Positions 45,798 through 54,504 of a stretch of DNA of 64,000 nucleotides are shown in pieces. The notes beneath the pieces were generated by a model. It was not told the DNA's origin, did not search any database, and saw nothing but the letters and a program-made list of their open reading frames with translations. This DNA is from Kluyvera intermedia. GTDB lineage: Bacteria; Pseudomonadota; Gammaproteobacteria; Enterobacterales; Enterobacteriaceae. The position numbers and the translations under genes are program-made. The number at the start of each line of letters is the position of its first letter. The stretch's first letter is position 1. The stretch spans positions 4,030,001 to 4,094,000 of the forward strand of contig NZ_CP139986.1 in assembly GCF_034424175.1 (NCBI RefSeq), read 5' to 3'.

Positions 45798-46880
45798 TTA
45801 CGAGTTCAAATGGGCAAGCGCTTCCCCTAATGCCAACATGGCCAGCGACTGCCCGTAGGCGCGCTGACGAACGCGAATGTCCAGATAGTGCTGAAGATCC
45901 CGCCCTACCGACGTTCCTGCCGACACATCCGCCACTTCCCCTTGTTCACTAATACGCGCAATCAGCGCCTGCACGCCCGCCCAGCCAGCATCCCGACAGC
46001 GGTCATCCAACAGGCCAAGACGCGCGCCTTTTAACAGCGCGTAGGTCAGCCCAGCGGTTCCCGATGCTTCCTGATAGCTTTCTGGGTGATCAATCAGGGT
46101 CGACCACATACCGTTGCTGTGCTGGTAATGCACCGCCGCCTGCATTTGACGAATAAACGCCTCGCGGATAAAACGGCTATTTGCCGTCTCCTGAGTCGCC
46201 ATCTCGAGAAAATCAACGCTGCCTACTGCCGCCCAGCCGTTGCCGCGTCCCCACAGCGCTGCACCGTAGTTATTGCGATCGATAAAGCTCCAGCCGTGCA
46301 TCCACAGCCCGCTGCGGCGGTCGACGAGGTATTTGATGTGCAGTAAAAATTGATACGCCACATCATCCATGTACTGCGGCTGGCCCAGCAGTTGCGAGGC
46401 TTTGGCGTGGAACAGACCGCTCATAAACAGCGTGTCGACCCACAGTTGTTCTTCATTCAGATGGTCGCTGGTGCAGTGGGTAAAGCCGTTTTCCTGAGTG
46501 CGCAGCAGCCGCTTGTCGATCCAGTCAGCATACTCGGCGATATCCGCCAGCCAGCCCGTTTCGCCCAGTTCGGCGGCCATACAGGTTGCGGTCAGCATGG
46601 GCGCCATGCGGTTAATATTCTTCTCCGGTAGCCCTTCCGCCTGCCGACGGGCAAACCAGCCGTTCAGGTATGCCAGATAGCGGGGTTCGCGGGTAATCTG
46701 GTACAAACGCCAGATGCCGTAAATCCCCACGCCCTGCGACCAGTCCCAGTTTTCAATCGACAGGTCGGAAGCGATAACCTTCTGTTTTTTAAGCTCGGCG
46801 TCGTTAGTGCGCACCACAATCACTTCATTAAACAGCGTATCCAGCTTGCTTAAAATGGTCTCTTTTAATAATTGCGACAT
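45798..46880 (-). CDS. GH105 unsaturated rhamnogalacturonyl/galacturonyl hydrolase
   Basis: 360 residues forming an (alpha/alpha)6 barrel of the YteR/YesR family. NWDWSQGVGIYG near 45 and LWVDTLFMSG near 145 (catalytic aspartate) are diagnostic, with WGRGNGWAAVG near 210. The family removes the unsaturated uronic acid left by pectin lyases from oligosaccharides. No signal peptide. The ATG at 46880 follows GAGGTGG; the ATG five codons upstream lacks one. It is 11 bases after the binding-protein gene. Confidence 0.88.
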   Translation of the reverse strand: MSQLLKETILSKLDTLFNEVIVVRTNDAELKKQKVIASDLSIENWDWSQGVGIYGIWRLYQITREPRYLAYLNGWFARRQAEGLPEKNINRMAPMLTATCMAAELGETGWLADIAEYADWIDKRLLRTQENGFTHCTSDHLNEEQLWVDTLFMSGLFHAKASQLLGQPQYMDDVAYQFLLHIKYLVDRRSGLWMHGWSFIDRNNYGAALWGRGNGWAAVGSVDFLEMATQETANSRFIREAFIRQMQAAVHYQHSNGMWSTLIDHPESYQEASGTAGLTYALLKGARLGLLDDRCRDAGWAGVQALIARISEQGEVADVSAGTSVGRDLQHYLDIRVRQRAYGQSLAMLALGEALAHLNS

Positions 46881-46891
46881 AACCACCTCAT

Positions 46892-48181
46892 TCACATGAT
46901 CTTTTTCAGTACACGCTGTGCGCGCTGCGGGAATTCATCGGCCAGCTGTTCGAGGGTCAGTTGCCCGTAGTCGTAGCGCTGTACCGCGTCGAGAAAATAC
47001 GACAGTAGCTGAGGATTTTCGAACCACGGCGACGGCTCAATGCTGCCCGCCAGCTTTTCAACCTGCGCCAGCCCCTGCACCTGAATCTGGCTGCTATCCA
47101 GCACGCCGTCTTGTTGCAGCACTTTCACCGCCTCCGCGCTCAGCGGCACGCCGCGCTGTAAGCCCATGGCCTTCACGCCCTGCGGGTCGTTCAGCAGGAA
47201 GTTAATCAGCTTAGCCGCCAGCTCCGGGTGACGGCTGTTCTTACCAATGGAGAACATCATCGACGGTTTAAAGAAAATACCGGCATCGGTCGCGCCGGGG
47301 AGCATCGGATACGGTCCCACTTCCAGATGGGCAGGGGCACGCAGGCTTCCGGCAAACGTGCCGTCGGTACTCCAGGTGTGAACGCCGCCAATCTTGCCGT
47401 CGAGCCACGGTTTAATTTCCCAGGCGTTGGCTTTGCCGAATGACGACAGGTATTTCATCGACGGAATAACGTGGTTATCCACCAGTTTTTTGTACATGCC
47501 GAAATAGTCGAGCCACTGCTCGCGGCTGTAGTTGAAGGTCTTTTTCTGCGGGTCAATCATTGGGATATTGTATTTCTGCACCATGTAGGAGTTCAGAAAC
47601 GTCATGATGGTGGTGTCATGGTTGGCGAGGATAAACGGGTAATAATCATCGCCAAGCGTTTTTTTAAACACCGGCCCTGCGGCGATCATCTGCTCCCAGG
47701 TTTGCGGGTACGCCACGCCAGCTTTTTTCCACAGCACCGGGTTGTAGTACATCGACCGCCCGGTCATGGCGACCGGCACGCCGTTAAGTTTGCCATTCAC
47801 CGTGACCAGTTGCATACCCTGACGGGAGAACTGACTGAGATCGATAACGCCCGCCTGGCGGTTGATATCATAGAAACCGTCACCGTTTTTAGAAAACATC
47901 ACCAGCCAGTTCCAGTTAATTTGCATCACATCCGGCTCGGTATTGCCCGCCAGTTGAGTACTTAGGCGTGAGAGATAACCATCCCAGCCGCTGGGCTCAG
48001 TATTGATTTTGACGTCAGGGTTTTGCGCTTCAAAGGCTTTTATCGCCTCGGTGGTTGCCTGATGACGCTGGTTACCGCCCCACCACGACATACGTAATTC
48101 AGTGGCTGAATAGCTTATCGCCGGACACAACATTCCCAGGCCCAAAACGCAACATATGGCTTTTATCCGCACATTTTTCAT
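46892..48181 (-). CDS. ABC transporter sugar-binding protein (family 1, TogB-like)
   Basis: 429 residues. Signal peptide MKNVRIKAIC plus hydrophobic core, cut near SYS (residue 25). The mature part is a family 1 extracellular solute-binding protein: ELRMSWWGGNQRH, VKINTEPSGWDGYLSRLSTQLAGNTEPDVMQINWNWL region, and YYNPVLWKKAG. It resembles the oligogalacturonide binder TogB. No permease or ATPase gene follows, so it must work with a transporter encoded elsewhere. First gene of the operon with GH105 and GH28. Confidence 0.85.
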   Translation of the reverse strand: MKNVRIKAICCVLGLGMLCPAISYSATELRMSWWGGNQRHQATTEAIKAFEAQNPDVKINTEPSGWDGYLSRLSTQLAGNTEPDVMQINWNWLVMFSKNGDGFYDINRQAGVIDLSQFSRQGMQLVTVNGKLNGVPVAMTGRSMYYNPVLWKKAGVAYPQTWEQMIAAGPVFKKTLGDDYYPFILANHDTTIMTFLNSYMVQKYNIPMIDPQKKTFNYSREQWLDYFGMYKKLVDNHVIPSMKYLSSFGKANAWEIKPWLDGKIGGVHTWSTDGTFAGSLRAPAHLEVGPYPMLPGATDAGIFFKPSMMFSIGKNSRHPELAAKLINFLLNDPQGVKAMGLQRGVPLSAEAVKVLQQDGVLDSSQIQVQGLAQVEKLAGSIEPSPWFENPQLLSYFLDAVQRYDYGQLTLEQLADEFPQRAQRVLKKIM

Positions 48182-48292
48182 TGTGTTAATCCTTTTTATA
48201 AAGACAGGTCGGCGGCCGACGTCGCTCACCGTCCAGAGGTGAGTCAAATAGTCGGAAAAAAGGCGCGGCATGGGGTGGGTCATCAACCGGAG

Positions 48293-48312
48293 TTGTGATC
48301 AATTAGTGACAA
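48293..48312. promoter_or_regulatory. Possible operator for the pectin-type operon
   Basis: Imperfect palindrome TTGTGATCAATTAGTGACAA: outer TTGT/ACAA and inner AATT are symmetric. It lies 112 bases before the binding-protein gene in the 422-base spacer (48182-48603) shared with btsT. It contains TGTGA and TGACA, so a CRP-like role is possible. Confidence 0.3.
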
Positions 48313-48379
48313 TAGTGTTTTTTATTGGTTTTTAATCATACGAAGAAGATTGTAGTTCGGCGGGTCGGGGAAAAAAACT

Positions 48380-48395
48380 TGCGATCTCAATCACA
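48380..48395 (+). promoter_or_regulatory. CRP-like site upstream of btsT
   Basis: TGCGA-N6-TCACA, one mismatch to the CRP core TGTGA-N6-TCACA. It lies 29 bases upstream of the first BtsR-type repeat; E. coli btsT is also CRP-activated. Confidence 0.6.
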
Positions 48396-48423
48396 TATTT
48401 CTCTGGCGCTCAGAGCTTGTCCA

Positions 48424-48472
48424 ACCGCTTACCTTCGCACGTAACCGCTTAGCCCTCAGTTTCAACCGCTCA
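48424..48472 (+). promoter_or_regulatory. Three BtsR-type direct repeats in the btsT promoter
   Basis: ACCGCTTA (48424-48431), ACCGCTTA (48444-48451) and ACCGCTCA (48465-48472), spaced by 12 and 13 bases. They match the ACC(G/A)CT(C/T)A pair bound by the LytTR response regulator BtsR (YehT) upstream of E. coli btsT. The centre-to-centre distance is two helical turns. Confidence 0.75.
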
Positions 48473-48603
48473 CCCACTTACCCAACTTTACACGCGCGTC
48501 TGCTGGCAAACTTGTCGTCAGCATCACCATCAATACCTCCTCAAAACAAATTCAATAACGGCAGCTTCGGCTGAAAATTCATCCTAAATAGCCAGGTTTT
48601 ACT

Positions 48604-50754
48604 ATGGATACTAAAAAGCTATTCAAGCACATACCCTGGGTGATTCTCGGAATCATCGGTGCGTTTTGCCTTTCGGTCGTCGCCCTGCGCCGCGGTGAGC
48701 ACGTCAGTGCCCTGTGGATCGTCGTGGCGTCGGTTTCTGTTTATCTGGTGGCGTATCGCTACTACAGCCTCTACATCGCCCAGAAGGTGATGAAACTTGA
48801 CCCGACGCGTGCGACGCCAGCGGTCATTAATAACGACGGCCTGAACTACGTGCCGACCAACCGCTACGTGCTGTTCGGCCACCACTTCGCCGCTATCGCC
48901 GGTGCCGGTCCGCTGGTCGGCCCGGTTCTGGCCGCACAGATGGGCTACCTGCCGGGAACCCTGTGGCTGCTGGCGGGCGTGGTGCTCGCGGGTGCAGTGC
49001 AGGACTTTATGGTGCTGTTTATCTCCACGCGCCGTAACGGTTCGTCGCTGGGTGAAATGGTCAAAGAAGAGATGGGCCGTGTACCGGGTTCTATCGCCCT
49101 GTTCGGCTGCTTCCTGATTATGATTATCATCCTGGCGGTGCTGGCGTTAATCGTGGTGAAAGCGCTGGCGGAAAGCCCGTGGGGCGTGTTCACCGTCTGC
49201 TCGACCGTGCCGATTGCGCTGTTTATGGGTATCTACATGCGCTTTATCCGCCCGGGTCGCGTGGGTGAAGTGTCGATCATGGGGATTATCCTGCTGGTGG
49301 CCTCCATTTACTTCGGCGGCGTGATTGCTCACGACCCGTACTGGGGTCCGGCGCTGACCTTTAAAGACACCACCATCACCTTCGCGCTGATTGGCTACGC
49401 CTTTATCTCCGCGCTGCTGCCGGTGTGGCTGATTCTGGCCCCGCGTGACTACCTCGCCACCTTCCTGAAAATTGGCGTGATCGTCGGCCTGGCGCTGGGT
49501 ATTGTTATCCTAAACCCTGATCTGAAAATGCCTGCAGTGACCCAGTACATCGACGGTACCGGCCCGCTGTGGAAAGGCGCGATGTTCCCGTTCCTGTTTA
49601 TCACCATCGCGTGTGGCGCCGTCTCTGGCTTCCATGCGCTGATCTCCTCCGGTACTACACCGAAACTGCTGGCAAACGAGAACGACGCTCGCTTGATCGG
49701 TTACGGTGCAATGCTGATGGAATCCTTCGTGGCGATTATGGCGCTGGTCGCAGCTTCCATTATCGAGCCAGGTTTGTACTTCGCGATGAACACCCCGCCA
49801 GCGGGCCTTGGCATTACCATGCCAAACCTGCATGAAATGGGCGGTGAGAACGCGGCGATGATTGCGGCACAGTTGAAAGATGTCACCGTACATGCGGCAG
49901 CAACCGTCAGCTCCTGGGGCTTCGTCATTACCCCTGAGCAAATCCTACAAACGGCGAAAGATATCGGCGAACCGTCGGTTCTGAACCGCGCAGGCGGCGC
50001 ACCAACGCTGGCTGTGGGTATCGCACACGTGTTCCACAAAGTCCTGCCGATGGCCGATATGGGCTTCTGGTATCACTTCGGTATTCTGTTTGAAGCGCTG
50101 TTTATCCTTACCGCACTGGACGCGGGTACCCGTGCCGGTCGCTTTATGCTGCAGGATTTGCTGGGTAACTTCGTGCCGTTCCTGAAGAAAACCGACTCTC
50201 TGGTGGCGGGTATTGTTGCTACCGCGGGTTGTGTGGGTCTTTGGGGTTACCTGCTGTATCAAGGCGTGGTCGACCCGCTGGGCGGCGTGAAGAGCCTGTG
50301 GCCGCTGTTCGGTATTTCTAACCAGATGCTGGCGGCAGTAGCGCTGGTTCTGGGTACAGTTGTGTTGATTAAGATGAAACGCTCCAAATACATCTGGGTC
50401 ACCACGATTCCAGCGGTATGGCTGCTTATCTGCACCACCTGGGCGCTGGGCCTGAAATTGTTCAGCACTAACCCGCAGATGGAAGGCTTCTTCTACATGG
50501 CGGGCCAGTACAAAGAGAAGATTGCTGCCGGTGGTGAGTTGACCGCTCAGCAGGTCGCTAACATGAACCATATCGTTATCAACAACTACACCAACGCAGG
50601 CCTGAGTATTCTGTTCCTGGTGGTGGTGTACAGCATCATCTTCTACGGCTTCAAAACCTGGATGCAGGTGCGCAATAGCGATAAACGTACCGACAAAGAA
50701 ACACCGTATGTGCCGGTACCGGAAGGCGGTGTGAAGACCTCTTCACACCACTAA
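48604..50754 (+). CDS. btsT: Pyruvate/H+ symporter BtsT (CstA family)
   Basis: 716 residues, the E. coli length. High-affinity pyruvate uptake carrier of the CstA family with about 17-18 membrane segments. Conserved NYVPTNRYVLFGHHFAAIAGAGPLVGPVLAAQMG region near 77-110, AVQDFMVLFISTRRNG near 131, and the C-terminal VPVPEGG tail. Induced by the BtsS-BtsR two-component system in E. coli; matching promoter repeats are present. Confidence 0.96.
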   Translation: MDTKKLFKHIPWVILGIIGAFCLSVVALRRGEHVSALWIVVASVSVYLVAYRYYSLYIAQKVMKLDPTRATPAVINNDGLNYVPTNRYVLFGHHFAAIAGAGPLVGPVLAAQMGYLPGTLWLLAGVVLAGAVQDFMVLFISTRRNGSSLGEMVKEEMGRVPGSIALFGCFLIMIIILAVLALIVVKALAESPWGVFTVCSTVPIALFMGIYMRFIRPGRVGEVSIMGIILLVASIYFGGVIAHDPYWGPALTFKDTTITFALIGYAFISALLPVWLILAPRDYLATFLKIGVIVGLALGIVILNPDLKMPAVTQYIDGTGPLWKGAMFPFLFITIACGAVSGFHALISSGTTPKLLANENDARLIGYGAMLMESFVAIMALVAASIIEPGLYFAMNTPPAGLGITMPNLHEMGGENAAMIAAQLKDVTVHAAATVSSWGFVITPEQILQTAKDIGEPSVLNRAGGAPTLAVGIAHVFHKVLPMADMGFWYHFGILFEALFILTALDAGTRAGRFMLQDLLGNFVPFLKKTDSLVAGIVATAGCVGLWGYLLYQGVVDPLGGVKSLWPLFGISNQMLAAVALVLGTVVLIKMKRSKYIWVTTIPAVWLLICTTWALGLKLFSTNPQMEGFFYMAGQYKEKIAAGGELTAQQVANMNHIVINNYTNAGLSILFLVVVYSIIFYGFKTWMQVRNSDKRTDKETPYVPVPEGGVKTSSHH

Positions 50755-50756
50755 CC

Positions 50757-50800
50757 CGCCCAATCCGCCCTCTCCCTCCGGGAGAGGGCTGGGGTGAGGG
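50757..50800. repeat. Intergenic repeat between btsT and yjiX
   Basis: CCGCCCTCTCCCTCC / GGGAGAGGGCTGGGGTGAGGG hairpin, of the same kind as the unit at 10993-11106. Confidence 0.7.
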
Positions 50801-50862
50801 AAAACGTGTTCCCAAGCCCGATAGAGATAACCTCTTCGGGCTTTGTCTTATCAGGATGGTCT

Positions 50863-51066
50863 ATGTTTGGTAACTTAGGACAGGCAAAAAAATATCTCGG
50901 TCAGGCAGCGAAAATGCTGATTGGCATTCCGGATTACGATAACTACGTCCTGCATATGCAGACCAACCATCCGGATAAGCCGTACATGACCTATGAAGAG
51001 TTCTTCCGCGAACGCCAGCAGGCACGTTATGGCGGCGATGGAAAAGGCGGCATTCGCTGCTGCTAA
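50863..51066 (+). CDS. yjiX: YbdD/YjiX family small protein
   Basis: 67 residues, matching E. coli YjiX, a small partner encoded after CstA-family carriers. Conserved MFGNLGQAKKYLGQAAKML and the C-terminal GGDGKGGIRCC. The ATG at 50863 follows AGGATG; the longer frame runs through the repeat. It is 10 bases before yjiA. Function unknown; it may act with BtsT. Confidence 0.93.
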   Translation: MFGNLGQAKKYLGQAAKMLIGIPDYDNYVLHMQTNHPDKPYMTYEEFFRERQQARYGGDGKGGIRCC

Positions 51067-51076
51067 AGGAGACAAC

Positions 51077-52030
51077 ATGACCCCGATTGCAGTTACCTTA
51101 CTGACCGGTTTCCTCGGCGCGGGAAAAACCACCCTCCTGCGCCATATTCTTAACGAACAGCACGGCTTCAAAATTGCCGTGATTGAAAACGAGTTCGGCG
51201 AAGTTTCCGTTGACGATCAGCTGATTGGTGACCGAGCCACCCAGATAAAAACCCTGACCAACGGCTGCATCTGCTGCACCCGCTCTAATGAGCTCGAAGA
51301 CGCACTGCTCGACCTGCTCGACAACCGTGATAACGGCACCATACACTTCGACCGCCTGGTGATTGAATGCACCGGCATGGCCGACCCCGGCCCGATCATC
51401 CAGACCTTTTTCTCCCACGAGATACTGTGTGAACGCTATCTGCTGGACGGCGTGATTGCGCTGGTTGACGCGGTACACGCCGACGACCAGATGAACCAGT
51501 TCACCATTGCCCAGTCGCAGGTGGGCTACGCCGACCGCATTCTGTTGACCAAAACCGACGTGGCTAGCGACACAGAAAAACTGCGCGAACGTCTAACACG
51601 CATCAACGCCCGCGCGCCGATTTACACGGTTATCCACGGCGATATCGACCTCTCTCAGCTATTTAACACCAACGGTTTTATGCTGGAAGAGAACGTCACC
51701 TCGAAACCTCGCTTCCACTTTATGGCCGACAAACAAAACGACGTGTCGTCCATTGTGGTCGAGCTGGGTTACCCGGTGGATATCAGCGACGTGTCTCGTG
51801 TGATGGAAAACTTACTGCTGGATTTCGCCGACAAACTGCTGCGCTACAAAGGGATGCTGTGGATTGACGGTGAGCCGAATCGCCTGCTGTTTCAGGGCGT
51901 CCAGCGACTGTATAGCGCGGATTGGGATAGGCCCTGGGGCGATGAAACGCCGCACAGCACGATGGTCTTTATTGGTTTGGCCCTGCCGGAAGAGGAAATT
52001 CGCGCGGCATTTGCCAGCCTGAAAAAATAA
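51077..52030 (+). CDS. yjiA: GTP-binding zinc/metal-homeostasis protein YjiA (COG0523)
   Basis: 317 residues. G3E GTPase with Walker A GFLGAGKT (11-18), metal motif GCICC (Cys64, 66, 67), Walker-type DxxG in ECTGMADP near 101 and TKTD for guanine near 157. C-terminal CobW domain. The start at 51077 has AAAGGAG; the longer frame is inside yjiX. The family handles metal insertion; the exact role is unclear. Confidence 0.95.
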   Translation: MTPIAVTLLTGFLGAGKTTLLRHILNEQHGFKIAVIENEFGEVSVDDQLIGDRATQIKTLTNGCICCTRSNELEDALLDLLDNRDNGTIHFDRLVIECTGMADPGPIIQTFFSHEILCERYLLDGVIALVDAVHADDQMNQFTIAQSQVGYADRILLTKTDVASDTEKLRERLTRINARAPIYTVIHGDIDLSQLFNTNGFMLEENVTSKPRFHFMADKQNDVSSIVVELGYPVDISDVSRVMENLLLDFADKLLRYKGMLWIDGEPNRLLFQGVQRLYSADWDRPWGDETPHSTMVFIGLALPEEEIRAAFASLKK

Positions 52031-52371
52031 CCCGTAGCCCGGCCAGGAAGGGGTAATTAAATGCGTAGAAATGTAAATTCTCATTTTTATTCATGACAAT
52101 TGGAGTGCTTTTGGAAATTATTAGAAAGGCAATTAATTCATTGCCAACCAATATCCCCCACTCTGTTCAAGGTCCGTTTAGCCAAAAACTAAACGGACGC
52201 TAAACATCAAAACGCTAATCGTTGACGCTGGTAAAAACAAACACCAAAGCAACAAAAAAAGACCATGACGATTACATTATCAGTATTAAAAATCGACATC
52301 GGTCACATTTGCAGAAGTAAATCCCACTTGGTAAGGTGCCCTCAGATTAATTTGATAACGAGGCATACATC
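52031..52371 (+). other. Intergenic region before the YfaZ-like gene
   Basis: 341 bases without a gene. A REP fragment GTAGCCCGGCCAGG lies at 52034-52047. A 10-bp hairpin GTCCGTTTAG / CTAAACGGAC (52172-52198) has no T run. TTGACG near 52219 is a possible -35. The sequence is A/T-rich compared with its flanks. Confidence 0.4.
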
Positions 52372-52917
52372 ATGAAAAAGCTTAATATCCTTATCCTTTC
52401 CGCTCTGACCGCTGTATCTGGCTCCGCACTGGCAATGGGTGGCAGCATTGAGCAAGGCAAAAACTTCACCAACCTGAATGTTGAGATGGGTAAATCCACC
52501 TCTGGCCTGTATGCCGAAGGTAACTGGCTTAAAAATACCGACGACGGTACCCAGACCGGCGGCGTGGGCGCAGGTTATAACCTCGAAGTGGGTCCAGTGA
52601 TGCTAAATGCCGGGGCAAAAGCCATCTACCTGGGGCCGAAAAAAGGCGATAACGGCGTCGCATTCCCAATCGGTGGCGGCGTTAGCGTAGCACTGACCGA
52701 CAGCATTAATGTGTTTGGTGAAGGCTATGTTGCACCGAATGGTCTGAACAACAGCGTGAAGAACTACGTGGAAGCCAACGGCGGCGTAAGCTGGACGCCA
52801 ATCAAACCGGTTACGCTGAAAGTGGGTTACCGCCACGTAAGCGTTGATGGCAAAGACGGTCGCCCAGGCCACACGCTGGTTGACGGCGCCTATGTCGGTG
52901 GCGGCGTGAGCTTCTAA
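52372..52917 (+). CDS. YfaZ-family outer membrane protein
   Basis: 181 residues. Signal peptide cut after ALA (residue 21). The mature part alternates polar and hydrophobic residues as in small beta-barrels, with GVGAGYNLEVGP, GYRHVSVDGKDG and a C-terminal aromatic VSF expected for outer membrane insertion. Similar to E. coli YfaZ, a presumed porin of unknown substrate. GAGGC ribosome binding site; followed by a bidirectional terminator. Confidence 0.88.
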   Translation: MKKLNILILSALTAVSGSALAMGGSIEQGKNFTNLNVEMGKSTSGLYAEGNWLKNTDDGTQTGGVGAGYNLEVGPVMLNAGAKAIYLGPKKGDNGVAFPIGGGVSVALTDSINVFGEGYVAPNGLNNSVKNYVEANGGVSWTPIKPVTLKVGYRHVSVDGKDGRPGHTLVDGAYVGGGVSF

Positions 52918-52933
52918 TAAGCGCCAGAAAAAC

Positions 52934-52969
52934 AAACGCCGGTTACGTTATGTGACCGGCGTTTTTGTA
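52934..52969. terminator. Bidirectional terminator
   Basis: Stem AAACGCCGGT / ACCGGCGTTT extended by further pairs, with T-rich tails in both directions (TTTTT after it, AAAAAC before it). It serves the YfaZ-like gene and the convergent dehydrogenase. Confidence 0.85.
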
Positions 52970-52978
52970 TGACAACCG

Positions 52979-54349
52979 CTATTTATGTACCACCACCAGC
53001 TTCTGGTTCACAAACTCTTTAATCCCCAGATCCGACAGCTCACGCCCGTAACCGGAACGCTTAACGCCCCCAAACGGCAGCTCGGCGGCGGTATCGGTGA
53101 GCCAGTTGATGTATACCATCCCGGTCTCAATACGCGACGCCATTTTTTTCGCTCGCTCAATATCCTGACTAAAGACCGCGCCGCCCAGCCCATAGTGGGA
53201 ATCGTTCGCCAGCGCGACCGCTTCGTCGTCGTCTTTCACCACGTAAATCTGCGCTACCGGGCCAAAGAACTCCTCAAAGTACGCCGGATTATCACGGGTG
53301 ATATGCGTCAGGATGGTGGGCTCGAAGAAGCTCCCGTCCCGCGAAACGGGTTTGCCGCCCAGGTGCAGCTTCGCGCCATTTTTCACGGCCTCGTTGACCT
53401 GTTTGGTCAGCGTCTCCAGCGCGTCTTTTGATGACAGCGGGCCAAGCGTGGTGCTTGCATCCAGCGGATCGCCAATCTTCACCTGTTTAAACGCCTCGGT
53501 AAATTTGCTGAGGAAAGCTTCGGCAATTTTCTCATGCAGGACAAAACGTTTTGCCGCCGTACACACCTGACCGGCATTGTTTAGTCGCGCATTTACGCCA
53601 ATTTTCACCGCTTTTTCAAGATCGGCATCATCCAGCACCACGAATACATCGTTCCCACCCAGTTCCAGGGTCGATTTTTTGATGTGCTTCGCCGCTTGCG
53701 CCGCCACTACGCTACCCGCTTTTTCCGAACCGGTCAGCGCCGCACCCTGAACGCGTTTGTCAGCAATAATATTGGCTACCTGATCCTGAGAAATATACAG
53801 ATTGGCCCACGCCCCTTCTGGCGCGCCTGCCTCACGAACCAGATGTGCAAAGGTCTCCGCACAGTGCGGCACAATGCTGGCATGTTTAGCGAGAACCGGG
53901 TTACCGGCTGCCAGATTCGGTGCCAGCACACGCATTAGCTGGTAATACGGGAAGTTCCACGGCTCAACGGCCATCAGCACGCCAATCGGGTGATGCTCAA
54001 CCCATGCCTCGCCAAGTTCAGATTTGTACTTCACTGGCGCCAGGAATTGTTTCGCGTTATCGGCGTAATAGCGGGCGATCTGCGCGCATAGCTTAACCTC
54101 ACCACGGCTTTGTTCGATAAGTTTACCCATCTCCTGACTGGCGATTTTGGCTAGCTCCTCGACGCGCGAGTCGATCAGATCGGCCAGTTTATGCAGCACC
54201 GGCAGACGCTGGTCAATATCCCCCTTGGCCCAGTCGGAGTGGTAAAGTGCATCGGCCGCCTTGAGCGCAGCTTCCACATCAGCGTCGGTGTGGCCTGGGT
54301 ATTCTTTGATAAGCTGGTTAGTGGCAGGATTAACTGTCTGGTAAGCCAT
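52979..54349 (-). CDS. NAD(P)-dependent succinate-semialdehyde dehydrogenase-type aldehyde dehydrogenase
   Basis: 456 residues, full aldehyde dehydrogenase superfamily length. Catalytic Cys in NAGQVCTAAKR, general-base Glu in STLELGGNDVF, cofactor motif TGSEKAG and MAVEPWNFPYYQ for oxyanion/NAD contacts. Closest in type to Sad/YneI succinate-semialdehyde dehydrogenases; the true substrate is not proved. It stands alone, with its own RBS (AAGGAG) and the bidirectional terminator after it. Confidence 0.85.
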   Translation of the reverse strand: MAYQTVNPATNQLIKEYPGHTDADVEAALKAADALYHSDWAKGDIDQRLPVLHKLADLIDSRVEELAKIASQEMGKLIEQSRGEVKLCAQIARYYADNAKQFLAPVKYKSELGEAWVEHHPIGVLMAVEPWNFPYYQLMRVLAPNLAAGNPVLAKHASIVPHCAETFAHLVREAGAPEGAWANLYISQDQVANIIADKRVQGAALTGSEKAGSVVAAQAAKHIKKSTLELGGNDVFVVLDDADLEKAVKIGVNARLNNAGQVCTAAKRFVLHEKIAEAFLSKFTEAFKQVKIGDPLDASTTLGPLSSKDALETLTKQVNEAVKNGAKLHLGGKPVSRDGSFFEPTILTHITRDNPAYFEEFFGPVAQIYVVKDDDEAVALANDSHYGLGGAVFSQDIERAKKMASRIETGMVYINWLTDTAAELPFGGVKRSGYGRELSDLGIKEFVNQKLVVVHK

Positions 54350-54504
54350 ATTGAATCTCCTTGTTTTTACCGCTTAGGGTATTAAGGGTAGTCAAGATGA
54401 CTGGGTATGGGCGTAAAGTTGGGTATATACGGAGGTTTCCGATCCTTTTCCCCCGTTGTGATAGTCAGGGGAGGACTCGACCGCCGCCCCTGTAGAACCT
54501 TAAT

